DNA of 64,000 nucleotides from JALZUE01 sp051251725 (GTDB taxonomy: Bacteria > Pseudomonadota > Gammaproteobacteria > Enterobacterales > Alteromonadaceae). The notes under the pieces are model-generated. The model was given only the letters and a program-made list of their open reading frames with translations. It ran no database searches and was not told the origin of the DNA. Where the stretch lies: contig JBPOFN010000004.1 in assembly GCA_051251725.1 (NCBI GenBank), positions 124,001-188,000 on the forward strand, in the 5' to 3' direction. Below are positions 34,594 through 43,605 of the stretch, in pieces (the first letter of the stretch is position 1; every line of letters begins with the position of its first letter). The position numbers and the translations under genes were made by a program.

Positions 34594-35478
34594 TTAGGGG
34601 GTAAATAATTCGTCATAACCTTTAGGTAAACTCGATATCTGCTTGATTTTCATGTCACGATAATAAAGCTCGGCACCTTCCGATTGTATTTGTAATTCGC
34701 CGTTAGTTAAGGCTTGAGCTGCGCGGTTGACCGAGTCTGCTAGTATCATAACTACTTCATTATTTACTTTAAAAATAGCTTTATCATTAAACGCGATTAG
34801 CTCAATAGTGTTCCATTGGCCATGTGGTGCGTCTAATTCTAAGCCTGCATTTTTATAACCTTTTCCTGGTAACAAAGGTGCCGATGGATGATAGCGTTCA
34901 ACGCCATCAATTAATTTCATCCGTGTTTTCGCTGCAGGGCCTGCCAATGGAATGTAATCACCAATATCAGTTTCTTGAATTTGTAACTCATGACAAACTT
35001 TCCAAACATTCCAAAACTTTCCGTGTTCGCCTTTACAATGAAATAATAAGCCACTGTCTCTTTTACGCTCAAGCCGAGGTGCCCACTTTTTATCACCCCA
35101 TTTGAATTGCATTTTTAGGTGATAATTTTCATATTCTTTTTTGCTGGTGAGGCCGCCGTATATTTCCCCCGATATAGCTAATAACAGCTCACCGTCTTGT
35201 TCAATTACTTTAAAAACTTGCTTAGGGTCATTGTTTAATCCCATTGGCTGTCCCGATTTTTCGGTAACATTTTCTGCTTGAAAAGTCCCCTCAGGAAGTT
35301 CTTCAATTGACGTATGAGGTACGCCTATCCATATATCCCATTGAGATAAATTTTTATCGAGTAAATTCTCCCATTCGCTTGTTGACGCATCAACTTGTGG
35401 CTTAGTGCTCACGCAGCTGATCAGGGTAGTACAGGAAAAGAGCGTTAACCCGATCGCAAATAATTTTTGTTTATACAT
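34594..35478 (-). CDS. DUF1080 (3-keto-disaccharide hydrolase) lipoprotein
   Basis: A 294-residue lipoprotein (lipobox TTLISC, Cys about 22) made of a single DUF1080 domain. It aligns with the first 290 residues of the downstream fusion protein over its full length with few changes (shared YGGLTSKKEYENYHL, RKRDSGLLFHCKG, LTNGELQIQSEGAELYYR). Family knowledge: DUF1080 proteins fold like concanavalin lectins, and some cleave 3-keto-glycosides by elimination or hydrolysis. First gene of a two-gene operon with the fusion (gap 81 bp), divergent from GH105. Confidence 0.85.
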   Translation of the reverse strand: MYKQKLFAIGLTLFSCTTLISCVSTKPQVDASTSEWENLLDKNLSQWDIWIGVPHTSIEELPEGTFQAENVTEKSGQPMGLNNDPKQVFKVIEQDGELLLAISGEIYGGLTSKKEYENYHLKMQFKWGDKKWAPRLERKRDSGLLFHCKGEHGKFWNVWKVCHELQIQETDIGDYIPLAGPAAKTRMKLIDGVERYHPSAPLLPGKGYKNAGLELDAPHGQWNTIELIAFNDKAIFKVNNEVVMILADSVNRAAQALTNGELQIQSEGAELYYRDMKIKQISSLPKGYDELFTP

Positions 35479-35980
35479 ACTAAGTTCCTATTTAGTTTGA
35501 GCATTTCATCATTTTTATGGCTGTTTCAGCGCTTGATTAAATTAAATGGCAAGCTTCTTTCTATTATTAAAGTTATTCACCGACGCTTTTTTAGCGAGCT
35601 AAAATTTATGCCGTTAGCCCGCTTAGTGATAAATGCTCAGTGATAGATTTTTTGACTTTAAATGATTGTATATGAGTTATATTAATCGCAATAGATTGAC
35701 AAGCAAGTGTTTTGTGCTTAATTTGTCTAATCGTCAAGTGGCCAAGCCAATAATTCGTTGTAAATTAAGTACGTTAGTTTTTGGCTTAACGATAAAAATT
35801 TAGCTCTAAAACTGGCTTTCAGTGTTTGCTATTTATTGAGCTGTATTTGATAAATGCGGAATGCTTGGCTGATGATGCTTGTTGCTCTTAGAACGCTGAA
35901 ACAGTAAATGGAATATTGTAAAACTGGGGGCAGCATTCAAAAAATCACATTTAAACATACGCAATATATGAGAATGATTT
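35479..35980. other. Divergent intergenic region, DUF1080 and GH105
   Basis: About 500 bp with no coding frame. It must hold the promoters of both operons; the one convincing sigma-70-like match is listed separately. Confidence 0.5.
35696..35724 (+). promoter_or_regulatory. Sigma-70-like promoter for the GH105 operon
   Basis: A perfect -35 TTGACA (35696-35701), a 17-base spacer and TAATTT (35719-35724). It lies about 255 bp before the GH105 start, implying a long 5' leader if used. Confidence 0.4.
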
Positions 35981-37231
35981 ATGAACTTTAAACGATTATT
36001 AATGCTTGCCTTGTGCTTTATTTCAGGGCTTTCAATAACCACAGTGCATGGCCAAACGGCGAAAAGTGCCCTAATCAAGCCTGATCCTGCACAGGTTGCA
36101 CTTGATTTACAAAGAGTGGCTGATTGGCAGATTCACCATATTCGCGATAGCTACAGTGGTCGTAATAAGCCACATCATTTACGTGATTGGATGAACGGTG
36201 CTTTATACGTTGGCATGCTTAAATGGGCGAAAATATCGGGCGATCCACGTTATCAAACATGGCTTAAAAGTATTGCTGAACGAGGCGAATGGCAATTACA
36301 TTCGCGACCTTATAATGCTGACGATCATATTATTGGCCAATTATATTTGGATTTATATCGTAGTTATAACGATGCCGCAATGGTTTTACCAACACAAAAA
36401 AGTCTTGAATATTTAATGGCTAACCCAAGTAAACAACCGATTCATTTAGGTAAAAACCAACATTTTGAACGTTGGACTTGGTGTGATGCTTTATTTATGT
36501 CACCGCCGGTATGGGCGAAAATGACCGCGATTACCGGTGATAACCGTTATTTAAACTGGATGATAAGCGAATTTAAAGCAACCACTGATCATTTGTTTGA
36601 TGAAAAAGAAGGGCTTTATTATCGCGATAATAATTATATTGATAAGCGTATTCATGGCGAGAAAGTCTTTTGGGCTCGTGGCAACGGCTGGGTTTTTGCC
36701 GGCTTAACCTTGATTATGGATGAGCTTAATGAAAACTCCCCAGAGTATGATTATTTTAAAACGCTTTATTTAAAAATGGCGAATCAGCTTAAGAAAATTC
36801 AAACGGAAGAGGGACATTGGGCGATGAGTTTACTTAATGGTAAACAATATCCAACACCTGAAACTAGCGGTACATCATTTTTTGTCTACGGTTTATCGTG
36901 GGGCATGAACAACGGACTCCTAGCGAAAAACGAATATACCTCGACTGTGTATAAAGCCTGGCATGCGCTTGCTAGCTATATCACTGATGAAGGTATGTTA
37001 GGTTACGTGCAGCCTATTGGCGCAGCGCCAGGTTCTGCTTGGCCGGATAAAACAGAAGTTTATGGTTCAGGTGCATTTTTAGCGGCAGGAAGTGAATTAT
37101 ATAAATTAATTAGTTCAAGTTTACCTGTGTCTATTCCATTATCTAAAAATCTAGACAGCGCGATCAAATATAGTGATGCCATGATTGAATTAGAGTATTT
37201 AGAGACCGATGGGAAAGGTTATGAAAGATAA
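35981..37231 (+). CDS. GH105 unsaturated uronyl hydrolase
   Basis: A 416-residue (alpha/alpha)6-barrel enzyme with signal peptide MNFKRLLMLALCFISG...VHG. Family signatures: LRDWMNGALYVGMLKWAK, RPYNADDHIIGQLYLDL (catalytic Asp at residue 114 or 115), WCDALFMSPPVWAK, and FWARGNGWVFAGL. Family knowledge: GH105 removes the 4,5-unsaturated uronic acid left by polysaccharide lyases, acting by hydration. The next gene, a BNR propeller protein like ulvan lyases, starts inside this gene (11-bp overlap), which supports a lyase then unsaturated-uronyl-hydrolase sequence. Confidence 0.93.
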   Translation: MNFKRLLMLALCFISGLSITTVHGQTAKSALIKPDPAQVALDLQRVADWQIHHIRDSYSGRNKPHHLRDWMNGALYVGMLKWAKISGDPRYQTWLKSIAERGEWQLHSRPYNADDHIIGQLYLDLYRSYNDAAMVLPTQKSLEYLMANPSKQPIHLGKNQHFERWTWCDALFMSPPVWAKMTAITGDNRYLNWMISEFKATTDHLFDEKEGLYYRDNNYIDKRIHGEKVFWARGNGWVFAGLTLIMDELNENSPEYDYFKTLYLKMANQLKKIQTEEGHWAMSLLNGKQYPTPETSGTSFFVYGLSWGMNNGLLAKNEYTSTVYKAWHALASYITDEGMLGYVQPIGAAPGSAWPDKTEVYGSGAFLAAGSELYKLISSSLPVSIPLSKNLDSAIKYSDAMIELEYLETDGKGYER

Positions 37232-38663
37232 GTTATTGTCAGCATTATTATCAACACTCGCGCGCAATATTGTGTTTACTACTGTGGCAAGTGTCAGTGC
37301 TTTGTTAAGCATTAATGTCTTGGCTGCGCCGATTGTGTTAAACGACAACGGCGCCTGGTGTTGGTTTCAAGACGAACGCGCGATTGTTTCAAATAATAAA
37401 TTATTATTTGGCACGGTTGCTAGTGAAGGCGGCGTATCAGGTGTAGCACGTAAAGGTAATATCGAAGTAACAACGTATGATTTAAGTGGCAGCTCAGCGC
37501 CGGTTGTAAATGTTATGCATCACGGCTTACAAGATGATGATCATAATGTGCCCGCGTTAATTACTTTGCCTGATAAAACCGTGATGGCGATATATTCTCA
37601 GCACAATGCGGATCGCCAAGTGCGATATCGTATTACCAAAGACGCTGAAGCTTTAACTGAGTGGTTGCCTGAAGTATCAATGTCTCGTAAAGATAAAATC
37701 ACTTATGCCAATTTAATGTACCTAAGTGAAGAAAATAATGGTAAAGGGCGCTTGTATAACTTTTATCGCGGTATTGAATTTAATCCAACTTTTGATACTT
37801 CAGACGATCAGGGACAAACCTGGAGTAAAGGCTCACACTTCATTAAAAACGAAGGGCGACCTTATGTGAAATACATAGGTAACAACCGTGATGAAATTCA
37901 CTTCACCACCACAGAGCAACATCCACGTAACTTTGATAACAGTATTTATCATGGCTATATCAAGGCTGGCAATGTGTATAAAAGTGATGGCAGCTTAATT
38001 CAGGCGTTAGCTGATGGGCCAATTAAACCGACTGATTTAACCCTTGTTTATCAAGGTGGTCCAGACAATGTCGCGTGGACGGTTGATATGCATCTTGATG
38101 AAGATGGTCAGGTTTACACTGTTTTTTCTGTCCAAATGAACGATGGTGATAAAGCGCGAAATATTAAAAGCTATGCCGAGCGCGATAAAGGCCCAGTACA
38201 TGGCGAAGATATGCGTTATTACTATGCAAAATTATTACAGCCAAGCTGGTGGCAATTTTGGCAAGCGCCACAGTGGCAAGTCAATGAAGTGTCGTATGCC
38301 GGTACGCGTTTATATCAAAGAGAGCAAGATTACACGGGTTTAGTTGCATTGAACCCACAAAACCCGAATGAAATGGTTGTTTCTACTAATGCTCACCCAG
38401 TAACGGGGAAACCGTTAATTAGCAAAGCTGACGGTAAAAGGCATTGGGAGTTATTTAAAGGTGTGTCAAACGACAATGGCTTATCGTGGCACTGGGTTTA
38501 TTTAACAAAAGACTCTCAGGTTGATAACTTACGCCCAATCATTCCAATCAACCACGAAAGTGATGATTTACATTTATTGTGGATGCAAGGTGAGTATATT
38601 TCGTTTTTAGAAACTAATACTAAAATTATGTTGGCGACAAACCCGCAGCCGGTTGCGCAATAA
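37221..38663 (+). CDS. BNR-repeat beta-propeller protein, PL24/PL25 ulvan-lyase-like
   Basis: A 480-residue protein from the ATG at 37221 (GGGAAAGG upstream), exported by a signal peptide ending near INVLA|AP. The opening GAWCWFQDERAIV and the run DDHNVPAL...YSQHNADRQVRYR are typical of the BNR_4 propeller group that holds ulvan lyases PL24 and PL25. The two His (112 and 132 counted from an upstream ATG at 37209; 108 and 128 from this start) lie 20 residues apart, as I recall for the catalytic pair of PL25. TYANLMYL and RLYNFYRG follow. Expected reaction: cleavage of Rha3S-uronate bonds by elimination. Operon with GH105. Confidence 0.75.
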   Translation: MKDKLLSALLSTLARNIVFTTVASVSALLSINVLAAPIVLNDNGAWCWFQDERAIVSNNKLLFGTVASEGGVSGVARKGNIEVTTYDLSGSSAPVVNVMHHGLQDDDHNVPALITLPDKTVMAIYSQHNADRQVRYRITKDAEALTEWLPEVSMSRKDKITYANLMYLSEENNGKGRLYNFYRGIEFNPTFDTSDDQGQTWSKGSHFIKNEGRPYVKYIGNNRDEIHFTTTEQHPRNFDNSIYHGYIKAGNVYKSDGSLIQALADGPIKPTDLTLVYQGGPDNVAWTVDMHLDEDGQVYTVFSVQMNDGDKARNIKSYAERDKGPVHGEDMRYYYAKLLQPSWWQFWQAPQWQVNEVSYAGTRLYQREQDYTGLVALNPQNPNEMVVSTNAHPVTGKPLISKADGKRHWELFKGVSNDNGLSWHWVYLTKDSQVDNLRPIIPINHESDDLHLLWMQGEYISFLETNTKIMLATNPQPVAQ

Positions 38664-38755
38664 CCTCCTTAAATACTTGCTGATGTTCGAGAAGAAAAGC
38701 TAGGTTATATATCTAAATACTTAGGTATATAACCTTAATTTCAGTACTAGACTCT

Positions 38756-38797
38756 CCAAACCCAAACCCAAACCCAAACCCAAACCCAAACCCAAAC
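38756..38797. repeat. (CCCAAA)n hexanucleotide tandem repeat
   Basis: Six perfect CCCAAA copies (38761-38796) plus partial flanking copies. The minus strand reads (TTTGGG)n with seven or so G-runs and TTT loops, a good G-quadruplex candidate. It lies 93 bp after the ulvan-lyase-like gene. Confidence 0.95.
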
Positions 38798-39092
38798 GAG
38801 CATAATAATAATTAATCTAGGCCAGGGGTGTTTATGCTTTCCTACTTTAAATTCAATGTCTTTCAGACTTTTCATAAATACTAGGCAGGGTATAGAAATC
38901 ATCCCGACATGACTAAACACCGCTCGAATCTTTGCGCTTTTTACTGACTGGTATTTTTGGCGGCACTTTTTTCGCTGTTTGATTTAAAGACTGGTATCGA
39001 TAGCTCGCCATCAATCTTACTGCCTAATCTATAAAGAAAACAACTCACCCGGTCAAAACTAAAATGTTATTAATAAAGGTGTAGGCATAAAA

Positions 39093-39124
39093 AAGCTCAA
39101 ACTGAAAAATATCAGTTTGAGCTT
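39093..39124. terminator. Bidirectional terminator before the GH39-like gene end
   Basis: A perfect 13-bp stem AAGCTCAAACTGA / TCAGTTTGAGCTT with a 6-base loop, flanked by AAAAAA on the left and AATTTTT on the right. It serves both convergent transcripts. Confidence 0.8.
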
Positions 39125-39242
39125 AATTTTTAAATACTAGCTGAATTTTAACTATTTATTATCGTCTTAGATGCCAAGGGCATGTTAACAGAAGTAATAA
39201 TTATGACTAACTTAATAGCCGGTTATATTCAGGCTAATAGTC

Positions 39243-41846
39243 TTATTCGAAGATAGTCCCTTCGGTTACTCCTGAAGAGGTAACACCAACATTATCCAGA
39301 TCTAGGTTTTTATTACCTGCCGTTACAAATGTTAAACGGAAGGTGACAGACTCACCAGCATTCAATGTGACATCTGCTAGTTGTGTTAAATCAACATTAA
39401 CATCACCTAAATAATTCGCTGTCCAAGAGGCTTCAATATTACCTGAAGCTACAACACCCGCGGTTAGAGAACCACCGGAAAGTATTTCTAAGGTCCAAGA
39501 ATCAGTGTTCCCACCGCCACGGGTGACTGTATCAAACCTAAATTCCCCCAAGTCGATATCAACACCTTTTGCTTCGGTAACAGTAAAGTCAATTGCTCGA
39601 GCACCAACCGTCTTACTTCTGAAACCGGTATAGTGCAGCGAGCTATCAGTTTCAGTGCTAAGAGAAGATGCCGCGCCTAACTCTGCTGGGAAATTACCAA
39701 AAGTGCCATCACTGCTACCAGCACGGAATTGAATACCCCAAGAGGCATGTGCATTTTCAATGGTGCCACTTAACGCATTTTGTGTTGTTGCTATTGATGT
39801 ATTCCACTCTTCAAAACCAACTAACAATTCTCCTGGCTTTGCATGTGTCCATTTAACTTCAATTTTTTCGAAAGAAAACAAAGGTAACTCAGATTCAATT
39901 TGTATTATTGAGCCTTCACCGTCATCAAGTCGAGCAAGCGTTGTTGCCGTTATCCACTCGCTCCATTCACTTGAGTTATTGAATTCATATGCCGCGAATG
40001 CCACTTTTCCTTCTTCAGTTAATACAGTTGAAGCATTGCCATATTTATTGAAGCCATTTACCGGACCTAAATAATCATTAGCGCCGGGTTCTTCCATAAA
40101 CATTTGGAATTTATTATTGGCTTTACTTGCTAATTTTTTACGATAAAAGAACGTTGAGCCAGCAGGAACATCAGTTATTACCGATGTTTGTAGGTTTTTG
40201 GTACTTTCGATTTCTAACCATTTGGGATCATAGTTATATAAAAGAATACCAATCGTTTTATCCGAAGGGTTGGTCGCAATAATTGCACCTATATCTTCGC
40301 TATCATTTTCATTGGGGCTGACAATGTTAGCTTGGTAACGCGTTTTACCGACCATATCTGAGAATGCTTTTGTACGAAATTGCTCATCGTTAGCGTTTCT
40401 TTGCCCCCACTGGAAGACTTGGTCAACACCGTGTTTATAAAACTCGTTAGTCATTGCTACCATTAAGGTATCTGCTTGTGCAGTATCCGAAGCAATTAAA
40501 TAGCCGCCACCAATTTTAGAAATAACAGAGAACTCTTCAACATCAATCAAGGTACCTGCCAACCACTTAGGGTGGCTAACTAATGGTTCAAATAGCTCTC
40601 TGAATTTGTCTTTAGGATCACGTGTCTTAGCGGATGTAATAATTGGATAATCAGACGCACCCCAAAAATCATAGCGAATGTTATTATCAAAGCAGTATTC
40701 AATAATAGCATTGGCAAAAGATTGAATACTTTCACCTTTATAGTTTTTTACATTGCCGTTTTTATACACAAATTCAGGAGAACGGGTATGAAGGCCAATT
40801 GTCGCATTAGGTAAAACAGAACGAATAGCATTAACTGAGTTGGCAAAGTATTCGATAAAATCTTGCTCGGTACCAAACCAATGATCAGGTGTTTCAATTT
40901 CTGAGCCGATACGTAAACGCCAAGACATCACGGTACTTTCACCATATTCAGCCACCAATGCTTGAATTAATGCTCGCATATAGTCGTAATACGCTACTTG
41001 GTCTGATGGTGGTAACGAATTTCCGTAGATTGATACACGCTCGTTTTCACGGAAGTGTATACCGTCATTTGTGCCAGTAGGAATAAATTCATAACCATGC
41101 TGAAATGCCCATGGTGGTTGATCTAACACCAATTGATGAATGGGCGTACCACCTACGATAACTTTATCAATACGATCAAAAAGTGGCTGGAAATTGTAAG
41201 TATATTGTTGAAGCTCTTCGTTATAATGGGCAAGATCATAATCGAGGTCGGGTACGTTTTGACCATCAACTTTTTTGTTAATTCCACCTAACATGCGAAC
41301 AGTATTAACTTTTAGTCCAGGACGAACAACCGCACCATTTGTTGGCGCGATGCGATTAGCAACTGCCCAGAGATCATGTAATTCACCTAACGCTGTATGT
41401 TGGTTTGTTGTGTCAACTTTCACACTAACGCCAGTATAAGGTTCTTCTATTATGTCATCTTCGACTTCTTGTTGAATAACAGGTACGTATGAAAGTTGTG
41501 CTCTTGTTATCGCGTATGACATTCTTAACTTAATTTCAGCGGCAGGTTCAATGGAAGCTGTTGATAAATTAAATACTTCTAGTTCTCCCTCTTCAAAGTC
41601 ACTATTAGTTATGTCTAAATTAGCATTGGCGGCTGAAAATCTAAAGTTTGATGAATAAGTAGTGTTAGAGGTGTTTTTTATGGTGACATAAACATTCATT
41701 TGACGGTTGATGCGGTCAAAAGAAGGTCTTGTTGTTGAAACTTCGAAATCTGTGGTTATTTCTTCCCATTGTGCCGATAATGCGAGGTTAGAAACAAGAA
41801 TCAAGCAGCTACTAGCTGCTTTTATTAATCCGTTGATAGCCTTCAT
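39243..41846 (-). CDS. GH39-like glycoside hydrolase with beta-domains
   Basis: An 867-residue exported enzyme (signal peptide ending near LALSA). An N-terminal beta-domain (residues 30-120) precedes a clan GH-A barrel (about 145-520). Candidate catalytic residues are E316 in LRIGSEIETPDHW (acid/base) and E437 or E438 in TLIDVEEFSV (nucleophile), matching the GH39 layout. The C-terminal 250 residues are a carbohydrate-binding-like region ending in Asp-, Gly- and Thr-rich strands. GH39 members in ulvan loci act on xylose or uronate links. It lies 15 bp after the PEP-CTERM gene, so they form one operon. The family call is probable, not certain. Confidence 0.68.
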   Translation of the reverse strand: MKAINGLIKAASSCLILVSNLALSAQWEEITTDFEVSTTRPSFDRINRQMNVYVTIKNTSNTTYSSNFRFSAANANLDITNSDFEEGELEVFNLSTASIEPAAEIKLRMSYAITRAQLSYVPVIQQEVEDDIIEEPYTGVSVKVDTTNQHTALGELHDLWAVANRIAPTNGAVVRPGLKVNTVRMLGGINKKVDGQNVPDLDYDLAHYNEELQQYTYNFQPLFDRIDKVIVGGTPIHQLVLDQPPWAFQHGYEFIPTGTNDGIHFRENERVSIYGNSLPPSDQVAYYDYMRALIQALVAEYGESTVMSWRLRIGSEIETPDHWFGTEQDFIEYFANSVNAIRSVLPNATIGLHTRSPEFVYKNGNVKNYKGESIQSFANAIIEYCFDNNIRYDFWGASDYPIITSAKTRDPKDKFRELFEPLVSHPKWLAGTLIDVEEFSVISKIGGGYLIASDTAQADTLMVAMTNEFYKHGVDQVFQWGQRNANDEQFRTKAFSDMVGKTRYQANIVSPNENDSEDIGAIIATNPSDKTIGILLYNYDPKWLEIESTKNLQTSVITDVPAGSTFFYRKKLASKANNKFQMFMEEPGANDYLGPVNGFNKYGNASTVLTEEGKVAFAAYEFNNSSEWSEWITATTLARLDDGEGSIIQIESELPLFSFEKIEVKWTHAKPGELLVGFEEWNTSIATTQNALSGTIENAHASWGIQFRAGSSDGTFGNFPAELGAASSLSTETDSSLHYTGFRSKTVGARAIDFTVTEAKGVDIDLGEFRFDTVTRGGGNTDSWTLEILSGGSLTAGVVASGNIEASWTANYLGDVNVDLTQLADVTLNAGESVTFRLTFVTAGNKNLDLDNVGVTSSGVTEGTIFE

Positions 41847-41861
41847 AAGGATACTCTCTTA

Positions 41862-42512
41862 TTATAATTTTAAGTGTTTTTTACGAGTAACAAGGCCAAG
41901 TAGACCTAAAGCGAAAACTGCAAGTGTAGAAGGCTCTGGAACTTCTTCAACTTGTGCAGGTATTTCAACTAATGAAACATTATCGATAAACAATGTGGAG
42001 CCAAAAAAATTCCAGGCATCGAGCTGAAAGTCTAGTGACCAACCACTGGTATTGGTATAAGAGTTAGCTAGATCGAATGAAAATGACTGGCTAAAGTTTT
42101 CAGTGATTTCATAAGAAAATAATGGGCTAGCATCGCCCGCTGCATCATAGTATCCAGGAGAACCGTCACTCAAGCCAACCGTTAATATATCTGACCAATC
42201 TCCAGATGAATCATCAAAGTTAGTTTCGACTTCAATATCAAAACTTAAAGTGAAGATGCTACCAATATCGCCATTAAAATCGATGTCTTGAGATAATATG
42301 CTACCTAAAGCAAAGGGATCTATGCCTACAGATGCTCTGCCGTTATCTATTTGAAACTCACTCCCCCCAGCAACAGTATTAAATGAACCATCAATACTGT
42401 ATTTATTCCAACCTGAAAAATCGTTGTCAAAGTCACCATTGGTGATCACGCTAGCTTGGGCATTAATCGAAGCAAGACAAGCGACCGCAAAAAAAACTGT
42501 TTTTAATTTCAT
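41862..42512 (-). CDS. PEP-CTERM sorting-domain protein
   Basis: A 216-residue secreted protein: signal peptide MKLKTVFFAVACLASINAQA, a beta-rich middle part resembling a carbohydrate-binding jelly roll (GDFDNDFSGWNKYS near residue 26, LFIDNVSLVEI near 175), and a C-terminal VPEPSTLAVFALGLLGLVTRKK. The last is the PEP motif, a membrane helix and a basic tail recognised by exosortase. It would be anchored or released at the cell surface. It is the first gene of an operon with the GH39-like enzyme; a surface sugar-binding role is inferred. Confidence 0.85.
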   Translation of the reverse strand: MKLKTVFFAVACLASINAQASVITNGDFDNDFSGWNKYSIDGSFNTVAGGSEFQIDNGRASVGIDPFALGSILSQDIDFNGDIGSIFTLSFDIEVETNFDDSSGDWSDILTVGLSDGSPGYYDAAGDASPLFSYEITENFSQSFSFDLANSYTNTSGWSLDFQLDAWNFFGSTLFIDNVSLVEIPAQVEEVPEPSTLAVFALGLLGLVTRKKHLKL

Positions 42513-43605
42513 ATTTAACTCCCCGTTAAGTTTTTATCTATTATTTTTGATTATCTGAGTAACGCTAGTTCCTCTACCGCTTCCCGTTTTATTACTAAAC
42601 TTTATAGTTGAAATTTTAATAATAATTTCAGGTACCTATCGAATTCTAGCGATGGTCTTTTAAGAACATAGCGAGATGAAATATATCAATTCCTTTGAGT
42701 CAAATGATTCGAACCAGCGCTTATTACATAACAGCTGTTTCAGCAGTCTTTACTTATTTACTTTCTGTGCATGCAATGCACTATTTTTCAGTGTAAACAT
42801 AATGACTGATGTGTGTTGTTGTGTGACTGTTTTTGGCTCCTTATGATTATAATACCTGAGTTGTTAGCGATAACATAGCGGTTTTTTTATAGTGCCTTGA
42901 TTAAAAAATGTATCAATAACGTTTAAATATTGAATTGTACTATGGTGCTTTTACCGAGCGGATATGTGGTTTACTAATGGTTAAAGGCTTAATGTGGCTA
43001 AAGTTTGGGGTTGTACTTCAGTATGAACTGCGTCGAATATTGCCGTGCAAAAATTTGCATGAGCTGATTAATATTCAGCAAAATCAGCAAAAATATGACA
43101 CGAAGAAAAAAAACTAAATGGTAGCTGTTAATCGAATAAGTCAAAATGTACAAGAATATTCTCTCAAGATTAGAAGCTCAGGTTGCCGGCGCTGATTATT
43201 CTAAATTACGGACAAAGGCGCCAGTTAATTCTCCTGAGATTAGCTATGGTTATCTATGGTCAAGGGGGTATAAGTTTATTAAAAATTTACCAAACAAGCA
43301 GCACAAGTGGACAAAGTTATGGGCGATACTTTTGATGGCAACAGATGAAGCGGCAAAAATTTTATCTTTAGCACTATCAGCCCATTTTAGCTACTTGCTG
43401 CCCAATATATGGAGGGGGATTTTGCAATCTTAATTAAAACTAAAACCCCGCAATGGTAAATAAATTGCCAAGCAATGCGCTATTAATTTGAAGCGATAAA
43501 CCGTTAGATATACAACAAATGCTAGCTTATAGGTTCATGGCCAGAAAGTGCTTATCGTTTAGTTGTTATTTTATTACGGTTGAACGTTCGGAAAGGTTAA
43601 ATTCA
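42513..43605. other. 1.1-kb stretch without a recognisable gene
   Basis: Two short plus-strand frames (42935-43117 and 43146-43433, 60 and 95 codons) were read. Neither has a Shine-Dalgarno sequence, a known motif or a convincing composition, and they may be chance frames or decayed remnants. The promoter of the PEP-CTERM/GH39 operon must be near 42530-42700. No RNA gene was found. Confidence 0.5.

Larger units (their letters stand above)
38664..39242. other. Convergent intergenic region with hexamer repeat
   Basis: Holds the CCCAAA repeat, a shared terminator and, on the minus strand at 38941-39053, a short open stretch without a start codon that reads like the tail of a protein (RLGSKIDGELSIPVFKSN). 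The last may be a gene relic but is too short to name. Confidence 0.5.

Noticed and set aside
42700..42740. A tRNA-like T-loop (GGTTCGAATC on the minus strand)
   Set aside because: No matching T-stem, acceptor stem or anticodon arm could be drawn.
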